From the NCBI RefSeq assembly GCF_003386865.1, contig NZ_QTUA01000001.1:1302001-1366000 (forward strand): a stretch of 64,000 bases of DNA, given 5' to 3'. The notes under the pieces were generated by a model that saw only the letters and a list, made by a program, of their open reading frames with translations, was not told where the DNA came from and did no database searches. The position numbers and the translations under genes were made by a program. This document shows positions 10,135-23,351 of this stretch, one piece after another; within the stretch, counting starts at the first letter, position 1; each line of letters begins with the position of its first letter. Origin of the DNA: Calidifontibacter indicus (lineage in GTDB: Bacteria; Actinomycetota; Actinomycetes; Actinomycetales; Dermatophilaceae).

Positions 10135-11358
10135 TCAGGACAGACGCTCGTAGATGATCGCCATGCCCTGGCCGCCACCGACGCACATCGTCTCGAGGCC
10201 GAAGGTGCCGTCGACGGTCTGCAGGCCGTTGAGCAGCGTGGTGGTGATGCGGGCGCCGGTCGAACCGAAGGGGTGGCCGAGGGCGATCGCACCGCCGAAC
10301 TTGTTGAGCTTTTCGAAGTCCATGCCGAGGTCGTCGGCCGACGGCAGCACCTGCGCGGCGAAGGCCTCGTTGATCTCGTAGAGGTCCATGTCGTCGATGG
10401 TCATGCCGGCGCGGGCGAGCGCCTGCTTCGAGGCCTCGACCGGGCCGAGGCCCATGATCTCGGGCGACAACGCGGACACGCCGGTCGAGACGACGCGGGC
10501 CAGCGGGGTGAGGCCGAGCTCCTTGGCCTTCGTGTCGCTCATGACGACGACAGCGGCGGCGCCGTCGTTCAGTGGGCAGCAGTTACCGGCGGTGACGGTG
10601 CCGTTCTCGCGGAAGACCGGCTGCAGGGTCGAGACCTTCTCCAGGCTGACGCCGGGACGCGGGCCGTCGTCGGTGGAGACGACGGTGCCGTCGGCCAGGG
10701 TGACGGGCGCGATCTCACGGGCGAAGAAGCCGTCGGCGATCGCCTTCTCGGCGCGGTTCTGGCTGGAGACGCCCCACTCGTCCTGGCGGGCGCGGCTGAC
10801 GCCGCGGAAGGTGGCGACGTTCTCGGCCGTCTGGCCCATCGCGATGTAGGCGTCGGGCAGGAGGCCCTCGGCACGCGGGTCGGTCCAGGTGGTGTTCTCC
10901 GCTGCGATCTTCGCCGTGCGGGCGACGGCGTCCTTGAACTTCGGGTTCTGGATCGCCTCGGGAGAGGAACCGGCGCTGGCGAAGTCGAGGTAACGGCTCA
11001 CGCACTCGACGCCACCGGAGATGAACACGTCACCTTCACCGGCCTTGATCGCGTGGTAGGCCATCCGGGTGGTCTGCACCGACGACGCGCAGAAGCGGTT
11101 GACGGTGGCACCGGGCAGGTTGTCGAAACCGGCGAGCACCGCGACGACGCGGGCCATGTTGTTGCCGTGCTCGCCCCACGGCTCGGCGCAACCGAGGTAG
11201 AGGTCGTCGATGAGCGACGGGTCGAGGTTCGGCACCTTCGCCAGCGCGGCCTGGACGACCTGGGTCGCGAGGTCGTCCGGGCGGACGTCCTTGAGCGAAC
11301 CCTTGAAGGCGCGGCCGATCGGCGTACGGGCGGTGGAGACGATGACTGCTTCGGGCAT
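10135..11358 (-). CDS. Thiolase, acetyl-CoA acyltransferase
   Basis: A 407-residue thiolase that cleaves 3-ketoacyl-CoA (beta-oxidation) or condenses acyl-CoAs. Catalytic residues are in place: the acyl-accepting Cys90 in NRFCASS, the NEAFA motif, the His in GHPFGSTG and the second Cys in MCVGGGQG. The gene lies beside an SGNH hydrolase and cystathionine beta-synthase, like fadA3 near cbs in M. tuberculosis, so a fatty-acid degradation role is favoured over acetoacetyl-CoA synthesis. The start ATG at 11358 follows GGAGGATCC on the minus strand. Confidence 0.93.
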   Translation of the reverse strand: MPEAVIVSTARTPIGRAFKGSLKDVRPDDLATQVVQAALAKVPNLDPSLIDDLYLGCAEPWGEHGNNMARVVAVLAGFDNLPGATVNRFCASSVQTTRMAYHAIKAGEGDVFISGGVECVSRYLDFASAGSSPEAIQNPKFKDAVARTAKIAAENTTWTDPRAEGLLPDAYIAMGQTAENVATFRGVSRARQDEWGVSSQNRAEKAIADGFFAREIAPVTLADGTVVSTDDGPRPGVSLEKVSTLQPVFRENGTVTAGNCCPLNDGAAAVVVMSDTKAKELGLTPLARVVSTGVSALSPEIMGLGPVEASKQALARAGMTIDDMDLYEINEAFAAQVLPSADDLGMDFEKLNKFGGAIALGHPFGSTGARITTTLLNGLQTVDGTFGLETMCVGGGQGMAIIYERLS

Positions 11359-11424
11359 GGATCCTCCGATGTGCGGTGGTCGACCGGCACCGTGCGATGG
11401 GCCGGCCGATGTCGATTTCGGAGT

Positions 11425-12510
11425 CTACGTGTCGCTGTTCCGGGCTGTGCCGGGCGTCACGTCCGTGGACCCCTCGCCGTCCGGGACGGCCGTTTCCGCC
11501 GAGCGCGCAGCCGGCGGCTCGACGCTGGTGGGCAGGGGCTCGCGGTGCCGCCGCAGCAGCACGGCCCAGCGTCCGCGATGGCCCGATTCCTGCCCGCCGA
11601 TCTCGGTCGCGCTCACCTCGGTGCCCGGGTCGCGGACGGCGCGGTTGGCGGCGACCGACACCGGGCCGATGCTCTCGCCGCGGCGCCGGTCGGGTGCGCG
11701 GCCGGTGTCGGTCGAGGTCATGCCGAGTGCGTCGAGCACCGACGGGATGAGCGCCGAGGCGGCGCGGGCATAGCCGGCGGCGGACGGGTGAAAGCGGTCC
11801 TTGCTGAACATCACCGACGGGGTCTGTTCGAACTCGTGACCCAGCAGGTCGCCCAGCGACACGGTGCGTCCGCCGTGCTCGACGACGGCCACGGTCTGGG
11901 CCGCGGCAAGATCGCGGGACCACTTGCGGGTCAGCAGTCGCAGCGGTTGGGGGACCGGCTCGATGACGCCGAGATCGGGGCAGGTGCCGACCACGACCTC
12001 GCACCCGACGGCCCGCAGGGCGGCGACGGCGGCGGCGAGATGCCGGGTGGAGGTCGCGCGCTGGACGCTCTTGGTGACGTCGTTCGCGCCCACCATCACC
12101 ACGGCGACCTGCGGGTTGTCCACGAGTTCCAGGGCGCGTTCGACCTGATCGCCGAGGTCGGTGGAGATCGCGCCGACCGCGGCCACGTTCGTCAGGTGCA
12201 CCGGGCGTCCGGCGATGGCAGCGACCGCGGTGGCCACGATCGCGCCGACGGTCTGGGTGGCGTGGTCAGCGCCCATGCCCTTCGCCGTCGAGTCACCGAT
12301 GACCAGCATCTCGATCGGCCGGCCGGGGGCGTGCCCGTAGGTGCCGGAGTCTTCGGGTGCGCCTTCGAACGGCTGGCCGACGACGCGGCGGGCGATCAAC
12401 GCTTCGATCCGCAACAAGCCGTAGGCGCCCAGGCCGACGCCGGCGAGTCCTGCGGCGCCGATCGATCCCGCGTAAGCCGCCGTCGATGCGATCTTGCGTG
12501 CTCCCGGCAT
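11425..12510 (-). CDS. SGNH/GDSL hydrolase, membrane-anchored
   Basis: A 361-residue esterase-like protein. Residues about 8-35 are hydrophobic and Gly/Ala-rich, either a signal anchor or an uncleaved signal. The SGNH fold follows: block I GDSTAKG with the nucleophile Ser74, block III GAND (Asn about 143) and block V DRFHPSAAG with Asp238 and His241. The C-terminal 90 residues are a polar, low-complexity tail. The ATG at 12510 was chosen because the 16 codons upstream lack coding character. Its substrate is unknown. It is divergent from cystathionine beta-synthase. Confidence 0.88.
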   Translation of the reverse strand: MPGARKIASTAAYAGSIGAAGLAGVGLGAYGLLRIEALIARRVVGQPFEGAPEDSGTYGHAPGRPIEMLVIGDSTAKGMGADHATQTVGAIVATAVAAIAGRPVHLTNVAAVGAISTDLGDQVERALELVDNPQVAVVMVGANDVTKSVQRATSTRHLAAAVAALRAVGCEVVVGTCPDLGVIEPVPQPLRLLTRKWSRDLAAAQTVAVVEHGGRTVSLGDLLGHEFEQTPSVMFSKDRFHPSAAGYARAASALIPSVLDALGMTSTDTGRAPDRRRGESIGPVSVAANRAVRDPGTEVSATEIGGQESGHRGRWAVLLRRHREPLPTSVEPPAARSAETAVPDGEGSTDVTPGTARNSDT

Positions 12511-12650
12511 TGCTACGACCTTCGTCCCTCGAGTTCGTTGGTGCCCGAATCCTCTCACCCGTCGGCGCGGTGCGTCCGGTGTGGGCGCTCAGGGCACGAG
12601 TCAGCCCGTTCCTACTTCGCGGTCCGTTCACGATGTGAGACAGTCGGCGC

Positions 12651-14027
12651 ATGAAGTTCGCCGAGCACATCGCCGACCTCGTCGGCGGCACCCCGTTGGT
12701 CAAGCTGAACCGAGTCACCGAAGGCATCGACTGCACGGTGCTGGCCAAGGCCGAGTACCTCAACCCGGGCGGCTCGGTGAAGGACCGCATCGCCCTGAAG
12801 ATGATCGAGGCCGCCGAGGCCTCGGGTGAGTTGCAGCCGGGAGGCACGATCGTCGAGCCGACCTCGGGCAACACCGGAGTGGGTCTCGCCCTGGTCGCGC
12901 AGCGCAAGGGCTACAAGTGCATCTTCGTGTGCCCCGACAAGGTCAGTGAGGACAAGCGCAACGTGCTGCGCGCGTACGGTGCCGAAGTAGTTGTCACGCC
13001 GACGTCGGTGCCGCCCGAGCACCCCGACTCCTACTACTCGGTCTCCGACCGGATCGCCCGGGAGACTCCGGGTGGCTGGAAGCCCGACCAGTACTCCAAC
13101 CCCAACGGGCCCGCCTCGCACTACGAGAGCACCGGACCGGAGATCTGGCAGGACACCGACGGCGGCCTCACGTCGTTCGTCGCCGGCATCGGCACGGGCG
13201 GCACCATCACCGGCACCGGACGCTACTTGCGGGAGATCTCGGCCGATCGCGACGGCGGCCGGGTGCAGATCATCGGGGCTGACCCGGAGGGTTCGGTCTA
13301 CTCGGGAGGCACCGGTCGTCCCTACCTGGTCGAAGGTGTGGGCGAGGACATGTGGCCGCGTGCCTACGACCCGAAGGTGGTCGACGAGGTGATCGCCGTT
13401 TCGGACGCCGAGTCGTTCGAGATGACACGCCGGCTCGCCCGCGAGGAGGGACTGCTCGTCGGTGGCTCCTGCGGTATGGCCGTGGTCGCGGCGCTGCGGC
13501 ACGCACGTACCTTGCCCGCCGACGCGGTAGTGGTCGTCCTGCTGCCCGACTCCGGTCGTGGCTACATGAGCAAGATCTTCGACGACACCTGGATGGCGTC
13601 GTACGGCTTCCTGCGGGGGGAGGAGACCCGCACCGTCGGTGACGTGCTCGCCGCCAAGAGTGGGTCGATGCCCGCGTTGGTGCACACCCACCCGAACGAG
13701 ACGGTGCGCGACGCCATCGAGATCCTGCGTGAGTACGGCGTCTCGCAGATGCCGGTCGTGAAGGCCGAGCCCCCGATCATGGCCGGCGAGGTCGCCGGCG
13801 CGGTGAGTGAGCGTGCCCTGCTGGATGCGCTGTACACCGGTCACGCCCACCTGGCCGACTCGGTCGAGAAACACATGGAGCCGGGACTGCCGTTGGTCGG
13901 TGCGGGGGAGCCGGTCGAGTCGGTGCGCGAACAGCTGGCGACGCACGACGCGCTGATGGTCGTGGACGGCGGGAAGCCGATCGGTGTGCTGACCAGGGCC
14001 GACCTGCTCGCGATCCTGGCCGTCTGA
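12651..14027 (+). CDS. cbs: Cystathionine beta-synthase
   Basis: A 458-residue PLP enzyme that joins homocysteine and serine to cystathionine (or makes cysteine from O-acetylserine). Lys44 in GGSVKDR carries PLP and TSGNTG at 71-76 binds the cofactor phosphate. Two CBS domains occupy about residues 335-455, which separates it from plain cysteine synthase. Together with metB at 36.4 kb it would form a reverse transsulfuration or methionine route. The start has no clear ribosome site; a GACAGT hexamer lies 6 nt before the ATG, so the mRNA may be leaderless. Confidence 0.93.
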   Translation: MKFAEHIADLVGGTPLVKLNRVTEGIDCTVLAKAEYLNPGGSVKDRIALKMIEAAEASGELQPGGTIVEPTSGNTGVGLALVAQRKGYKCIFVCPDKVSEDKRNVLRAYGAEVVVTPTSVPPEHPDSYYSVSDRIARETPGGWKPDQYSNPNGPASHYESTGPEIWQDTDGGLTSFVAGIGTGGTITGTGRYLREISADRDGGRVQIIGADPEGSVYSGGTGRPYLVEGVGEDMWPRAYDPKVVDEVIAVSDAESFEMTRRLAREEGLLVGGSCGMAVVAALRHARTLPADAVVVVLLPDSGRGYMSKIFDDTWMASYGFLRGEETRTVGDVLAAKSGSMPALVHTHPNETVRDAIEILREYGVSQMPVVKAEPPIMAGEVAGAVSERALLDALYTGHAHLADSVEKHMEPGLPLVGAGEPVESVREQLATHDALMVVDGGKPIGVLTRADLLAILAV

Positions 14028-14497
14028 GCCGTGGCGGACCCTGCCTGAGCCGTGTCCGTGCCCCGGTTCGCGCCGGGGCACGGACAGGGTCGCGAACGGG
14101 CAAAACCGCCTCTGACCTGCGGATTTGGAAGTTTGCGCAGGAGTCACCTAATGTTTACGACGTCAGCCCGACAGGGAGGCGGAAACACCGAGAGGTGGGG
14201 ACGCACCGAACGGCTGGCCGGCCAGTTTGACTCGCTCGAAGGGTGAGGCTAAGCTGGAACTCCTTCCGGAGCCAAGTGCGCGAGGATCCACGCGGATCTG
14301 ACGCCCAAGAGCCGGAGGAAAACCTAGAACAGCTCGAAGTGGCGGTTACTTTGGTAACTGTCGTGGAGATGACTGATCGTTTCTTGAGAACTCAACAGCG
14401 TGTCGAGTGATTGATGCCAAATGTTTGTTTGGTTGAGATTGACTATGTAGCAAGTAATGCTCTTGTTGATTTTGGCCAGGATAGTTTTTGTGATTTT
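14028..14497 (+). promoter_or_regulatory. rrn leader region: promoters and antitermination-type leader
   Basis: This 470-nt stretch holds no gene. P1: TTGGAA at 14125-14130, 18 nt, TAATGT at 14149-14154. P2, the stronger match: TTGACT at 14227-14232, 17 nt, TAAGCT at 14250-14255. The leader has a GTTAC-TTTG-GTAAC hairpin (14345-14358) and the motif CTTGAGAACTCAACAGCG at about 14383-14400, which is shared by actinobacterial rrn leaders. TGATTGATG at 14408-14416 is complementary to CATCAATCA at 16079-16087 beyond the 16S, forming part of the 16S processing stem. Base composition drops to AT-rich just before the 16S. Confidence 0.85.
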
Positions 14498-19464
<4,967 letters not shown>

Positions 19465-19504
19465 AAAAACTCTTTCTTACAGGTTTGTGCTGCAGAATTT
19501 GAGT

Positions 19505-19536
19505 CTTCGCGTTCACTATGCAATATCTGAAACAAC
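19505..19536 (+). other. Right arm of the pre-23S processing stem
   Basis: CTTCGCGTTCACTATGCAAT and the following bases are the complement of 16277-16307 with only a few mismatches, placed in the 23S-5S spacer. Confidence 0.8.
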
Positions 19537-19584
19537 ACGCAACACCACACTGTTGTGGGTGGTGTCGGCTGATAGTTTCATAGT

Positions 19585-19703
19585 GTTACGGCGGTCATAG
19601 CGAAGTGGGAAACGCCCGGTTACATTCCGAACCCGGAAGCTAAGCCCTTCAGCGCCGATGGTACTGCACTCGGTAGGGTGTGGGAGAGTAGGACACCGCC
19701 GGA
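19585..19703 (+). rRNA. rrf: 5S ribosomal RNA
   Basis: A 5S rRNA of about 119 nt. It starts GTTACGGCGGTCATAGCG and ends in GACACCGCCGGA, whose last bases pair with the start. The conserved loop CCCGGTTACATTCCGAACCC is intact. The ends are uncertain by 1-2 nt. Confidence 0.95.
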
Positions 19704-19713
19704 CTTCTTTTAA

Positions 19714-19745
19714 ACAAAGGGTCGCCCTTCGGGGCGGCCCTTTGT
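19714..19745 (+). terminator. rrn operon terminator
   Basis: ACAAAGGG-T-CGCCC and GGGCG-G-CCCTTTGT pair around a TTCG tetraloop, followed by TGTGCATT. It directly follows the 5S gene. Confidence 0.9.
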
Positions 19746-19924
19746 GCATTCTCCGTACGAGTGGCCCATGGGGCGGCCTGGAATGGTTGTCGAGCGAAAT
19801 CGACTTCAGCAGTCGTTCAGCCGGCGTGCAGCGAACTGCGACGCGGCTTCGCGGCACCGTCCAGAGTGCACCGATAGATTCGAGGAACTGACCAATCGGG
19901 GACCAACGAAGGAAGGCGACCTGA

Positions 19925-22900
19925 GTGATCGCGAGCAAGCTGCTCAAGGGGTCGATCAACTCCTACGGCGGACCCACGGACGCAACGCGCGAGCGCGTCG
20001 GCCTTCCGGAGGCCGTGGCCACCTGGCTCGGCCGGCTGCTGCTGATTGCCGCACTCTGGTCGTTCGCCTCGCTCATCCTCCCCTTGCGGATTGTCGGGCT
20101 CGTCGTGTCCGACGTTCTGTCGTTGCTGGGTCTGCCGGCCGAACCCAGCTTGTTCATTGCGGTGCTGACGTTGGTGCTGGCCGGCGCCGTCCGTCGTCGG
20201 CTGCGGGCGGCACATACCGTCGTCGTCATCTTCATGGCGCTGACCGCGTTGTCATCCGCGGCAATGGCGCTCACCGCAGTGAACGACCCCGACTCGGGTC
20301 TCGGCGCCCGACTGCACGGAATGACCCGGGACTACCTGGAGATCCGCAGCGGGGTGCGGTTCAACGTGGTTGCACTCGTGCTGCAGGTCGCGGTGCTCGT
20401 GCTCGTCCTGCTGAGTCGGCGCGCCTTCCCGGCGAAACTGCAGAAGGGCAGCCTGCGCGTTGCCTTCGGTGTGCTCGTCGGTGGCCTGGCCGTCTCGGCG
20501 GCTGTCGCGTTCGTCCTCACATTGGCCTTCCCGCACCGACTGGTGGGCATCGGCGAGCGGGCACGGTGGAGCATCCGCTCCGCATTCGGCGTGGAGACCG
20601 GGCCGGGCACTCCCAGTTTCCACGGTCATGTCGGTCCGCACTGGGTCTATGTCATTGCCGGCCTGATCTCCGCGGTCGCACTGGTCTTCGCGCTTCTTGC
20701 GATGTGGCGTGCCGGACACTCCGGTGCCTGGCAGAGTGCCGACGACGAACTCGCCGTCCGTGAACTGCTGTTGCGGCACGGTGAGGACGACTCCCTCGGC
20801 TACTTCGCGACGCGACGCGACAAGGAAGTCGTCTTCTCCCCGGACCGCCGGGCTGTACTGACCTACCGCAACGAGGGCAGCGTCAGCGTGGCCAGCGCCG
20901 ATCCGATCGGTGATCGAGCCGCGTGGCCGGCGGCCATCGAGGCGTGGCGCGCGCAGAGCCGCGAGCGGGGTCTGTACTGTGCGGTGCTTTCCAGCAGTGA
21001 GGCAGCAACGGAGCAGTATGTCGCTGCCGGACTGCGCGCCTTTCCGCTGGGTGACGAAGCGATCATCGACGCCGAGATGTTCAGCCTGCGCGGTCGCTCG
21101 ATGCGTCCGGTGCGGCAAGCCGTCACCCGCATCAGTCGCGCCGGATACACCGCGCAGGTGCGTCGGCACGGCGAGCTGAACCAGGATGAACTCGCCGAGA
21201 TCGAACGGCTCGCCACCGAATGGCGGGGCAACGAGACCGAGCGTGGTTTCTCGATGGCGCTCAACCGACTGGGTGATCCCGCCGATGCCCGGTGCGTGCT
21301 GATCACCGCGCGTGATGCACACGGTGTCATTCGCGGGTTTCTGTCCTTCGTCCCCTGGGGTGTGCGCGGTGTGTCGCTCGACCTGATGCGTCGAGACCGG
21401 TCGGCCGAGAACGGGCTGAACGAGTACATGGTCGCCAAGTTGCTCGAGCTGGGTGGTGCACTCGGAATCCGACGCGTGTCGCTGAACTTCGCGGTCTTCC
21501 GCAATGTGTTCAGCACGGCCGATCAGGTTGGAGCGGGACCGATCACCAAGCTCACCGATGCCGCGCTCTCCTTCGCCTCGCGGTTCTACCAACTCGAGAC
21601 GCTTTACCGGTCCAACGACAAGTACCGCCCGACCTGGGTGCCGCGCATGCTGTGTTACGACCCGATGCTCACGGTTGCTCGCGCCGGTCTTGCGATGGGG
21701 GTCGCCGAGGGCTTCGTGCGCCCGATCGGGCCGCGCTTCCTCATCGGGCCGCGCCCCGAGGAGATCCAGCCGCCGCGCACCGACCCGGGTTTCGTTGAGG
21801 CGGTGCGGGCGCAGGAGGAGTTGCTGCTCGTGCCCGAGCCCGACGGCGTCGTGCTCGGCGACCAACAGCGGGTGCGCCGGGAGAAGCTCGACCTGCTGCG
21901 CGCGTCGGGGGAGGAGGGCTACCCGGTGTCGGTGCCGCGCACCCACCGCGTCGGCGAACTGCTCGAGCGCTACCCCGACCTGCCGGCCGACACGGTGACC
22001 GGCGAGGAGGTTTCCGTCAGCGGACGCGTCCACGCCTGGCGTGACCTCGGCGGAGTCACCTTCGCGGTGTTGGACGACGAGGGTCACCGCATCCAGTCGA
22101 TGGTCACCGCCGACGGCACCCCCGCGCCGGCCCGTGATCTCTGGCGCCGCGCCGTCGACCTCGGCGACCTCGTGAGCGTGACCGGGCGTGTTGCGACCTC
22201 CCGGAACGGTGAGTTGTCGGTGCTCGTCGCGTCGTGGGTGATGGCCTCCAAGTGCCTCAGCCCGATGCCCGGCCCCGGGTCGCAACTGTCCGACGAGGTG
22301 CGCGCACGTAGTCGTTCGCTGGAGTTGCTTGTCGATCCGACGTCGCTGCAGATGTTGCAGCGCCGGTTCGTCGGGGTGCGGACGATGCGCGAGGTGTTCG
22401 CGGAGAAGGGCTTCACCGAGGTCGAGACACCGATGCTGCAGTCGGTGCACGGCGGGGCCACGGCCCGTCCGTTCAAGACCCACATCAACGCTTACAACAT
22501 GGGGCTCTACCTGCGCATCGCACCGGAGCTGTACCTGAAGCGGCTCGCCGTCGGCGGCATGCAGAAGGTGTTCGAGCTCAACCGCAACTTCCGCAACGAA
22601 GGCGTCGACGCCACCCACAACCCCGAGTTCACCTCGCTCGAGGCCTACCAGGCGTACGGCGACTACAACACGATGCGTGACCTCATGCGTGAGGTGGTGC
22701 TGCGCACCGCCACCGCGGTGAACGGCCGTCCCGTCGCCTACCGTCCGGACGGCTCGGGCGGCAGCACCGAGATCGACCTCGACCGACCGTGGCCGGTGGT
22801 CACCGTGCACGACGCGGTGTCGAAGGCCGTGGGGGAGACGGTCACCAGTTCCATGCCGCTGGCGGAGATGGTGCGGATCTGTCGTGACCACGGGGTCGGT

Positions 22901-23350
22901 GTGCCGGCCGGAGCCGGCTCGGGCAAGCTCGTCATGGAGCTCTATGAAGCACTCGTGGAGAAGCAGACGACGTTCCCGACCTTCTACCAGGACTTCCCGG
23001 TCGAGGTATCGCCCCTGGCGCGCCCGGGCCGGAACGATCCGTTGGTCGCCGAGCAGTGGGACCTCGTCGCCTTCGGCACCGAGCTCGGCACCGCCTACAG
23101 CGAACTCATCGATCCGGTCGACCAGCGGGATCGCCTCACCCGGCAGTCGCTGGCGGCCGCGGCGGGCGACCCGGAGGCGATGGAACTCGACGAAGCGTTC
23201 CTCGCCGCGCTCGAGCTGGGCATGCCACCCACCGGCGGTCTCGGGTTCGGCGTCGACCGGTTGATCATGATGCTGCTCGGCACGAATATCCGCAGCACGT
23301 TGGCATTTCCGTTCGTGCGACCAGCGGGCAACGAACAACTTGGCCGGTAG
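19925..23350 (+). CDS. lysX: Bifunctional lysylphosphatidylglycerol synthetase / lysyl-tRNA synthetase
   Basis: A 1141-residue two-domain LysX. The N-terminal part (about 30-260) has six or so membrane helices; a DUF2156 (MprF-type) aminoacyl transferase domain follows to about residue 600; and a complete class II LysRS, with OB-fold then catalytic core, spans about 650-1141. Motif 2 (RNFRNEGVDATHNPEF) and motif 3 (GLGFGVDRLIMML) are intact. LysX makes Lys-tRNA and moves lysine to phosphatidylglycerol, lowering surface charge against cationic peptides. The GTG at 19925 follows GGAAGGCGACC. A TAGATT hexamer at 19875-19880 may be its -10. It is the first gene after rrn. Confidence 0.95.
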   Translation: MIASKLLKGSINSYGGPTDATRERVGLPEAVATWLGRLLLIAALWSFASLILPLRIVGLVVSDVLSLLGLPAEPSLFIAVLTLVLAGAVRRRLRAAHTVVVIFMALTALSSAAMALTAVNDPDSGLGARLHGMTRDYLEIRSGVRFNVVALVLQVAVLVLVLLSRRAFPAKLQKGSLRVAFGVLVGGLAVSAAVAFVLTLAFPHRLVGIGERARWSIRSAFGVETGPGTPSFHGHVGPHWVYVIAGLISAVALVFALLAMWRAGHSGAWQSADDELAVRELLLRHGEDDSLGYFATRRDKEVVFSPDRRAVLTYRNEGSVSVASADPIGDRAAWPAAIEAWRAQSRERGLYCAVLSSSEAATEQYVAAGLRAFPLGDEAIIDAEMFSLRGRSMRPVRQAVTRISRAGYTAQVRRHGELNQDELAEIERLATEWRGNETERGFSMALNRLGDPADARCVLITARDAHGVIRGFLSFVPWGVRGVSLDLMRRDRSAENGLNEYMVAKLLELGGALGIRRVSLNFAVFRNVFSTADQVGAGPITKLTDAALSFASRFYQLETLYRSNDKYRPTWVPRMLCYDPMLTVARAGLAMGVAEGFVRPIGPRFLIGPRPEEIQPPRTDPGFVEAVRAQEELLLVPEPDGVVLGDQQRVRREKLDLLRASGEEGYPVSVPRTHRVGELLERYPDLPADTVTGEEVSVSGRVHAWRDLGGVTFAVLDDEGHRIQSMVTADGTPAPARDLWRRAVDLGDLVSVTGRVATSRNGELSVLVASWVMASKCLSPMPGPGSQLSDEVRARSRSLELLVDPTSLQMLQRRFVGVRTMREVFAEKGFTEVETPMLQSVHGGATARPFKTHINAYNMGLYLRIAPELYLKRLAVGGMQKVFELNRNFRNEGVDATHNPEFTSLEAYQAYGDYNTMRDLMREVVLRTATAVNGRPVAYRPDGSGGSTEIDLDRPWPVVTVHDAVSKAVGETVTSSMPLAEMVRICRDHGVGVPAGAGSGKLVMELYEALVEKQTTFPTFYQDFPVEVSPLARPGRNDPLVAEQWDLVAFGTELGTAYSELIDPVDQRDRLTRQSLAAAAGDPEAMELDEAFLAALELGMPPTGGLGFGVDRLIMMLLGTNIRSTLAFPFVRPAGNEQLGR

Positions 23351-23351
23351 G

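Noticed and set aside
20252..23338. Very long open frame antisense to lysX (about 1000 codons)
   Set aside because: Typical GC-rich shadow: it mirrors the codon positions of lysX, has no domain, and has Arg/Glu/His/Val-rich composition. Similar shadows opposite thiolase (9811-12654), glyQS (32807-35968) and glmS (47862-50927) were dropped for the same reason.
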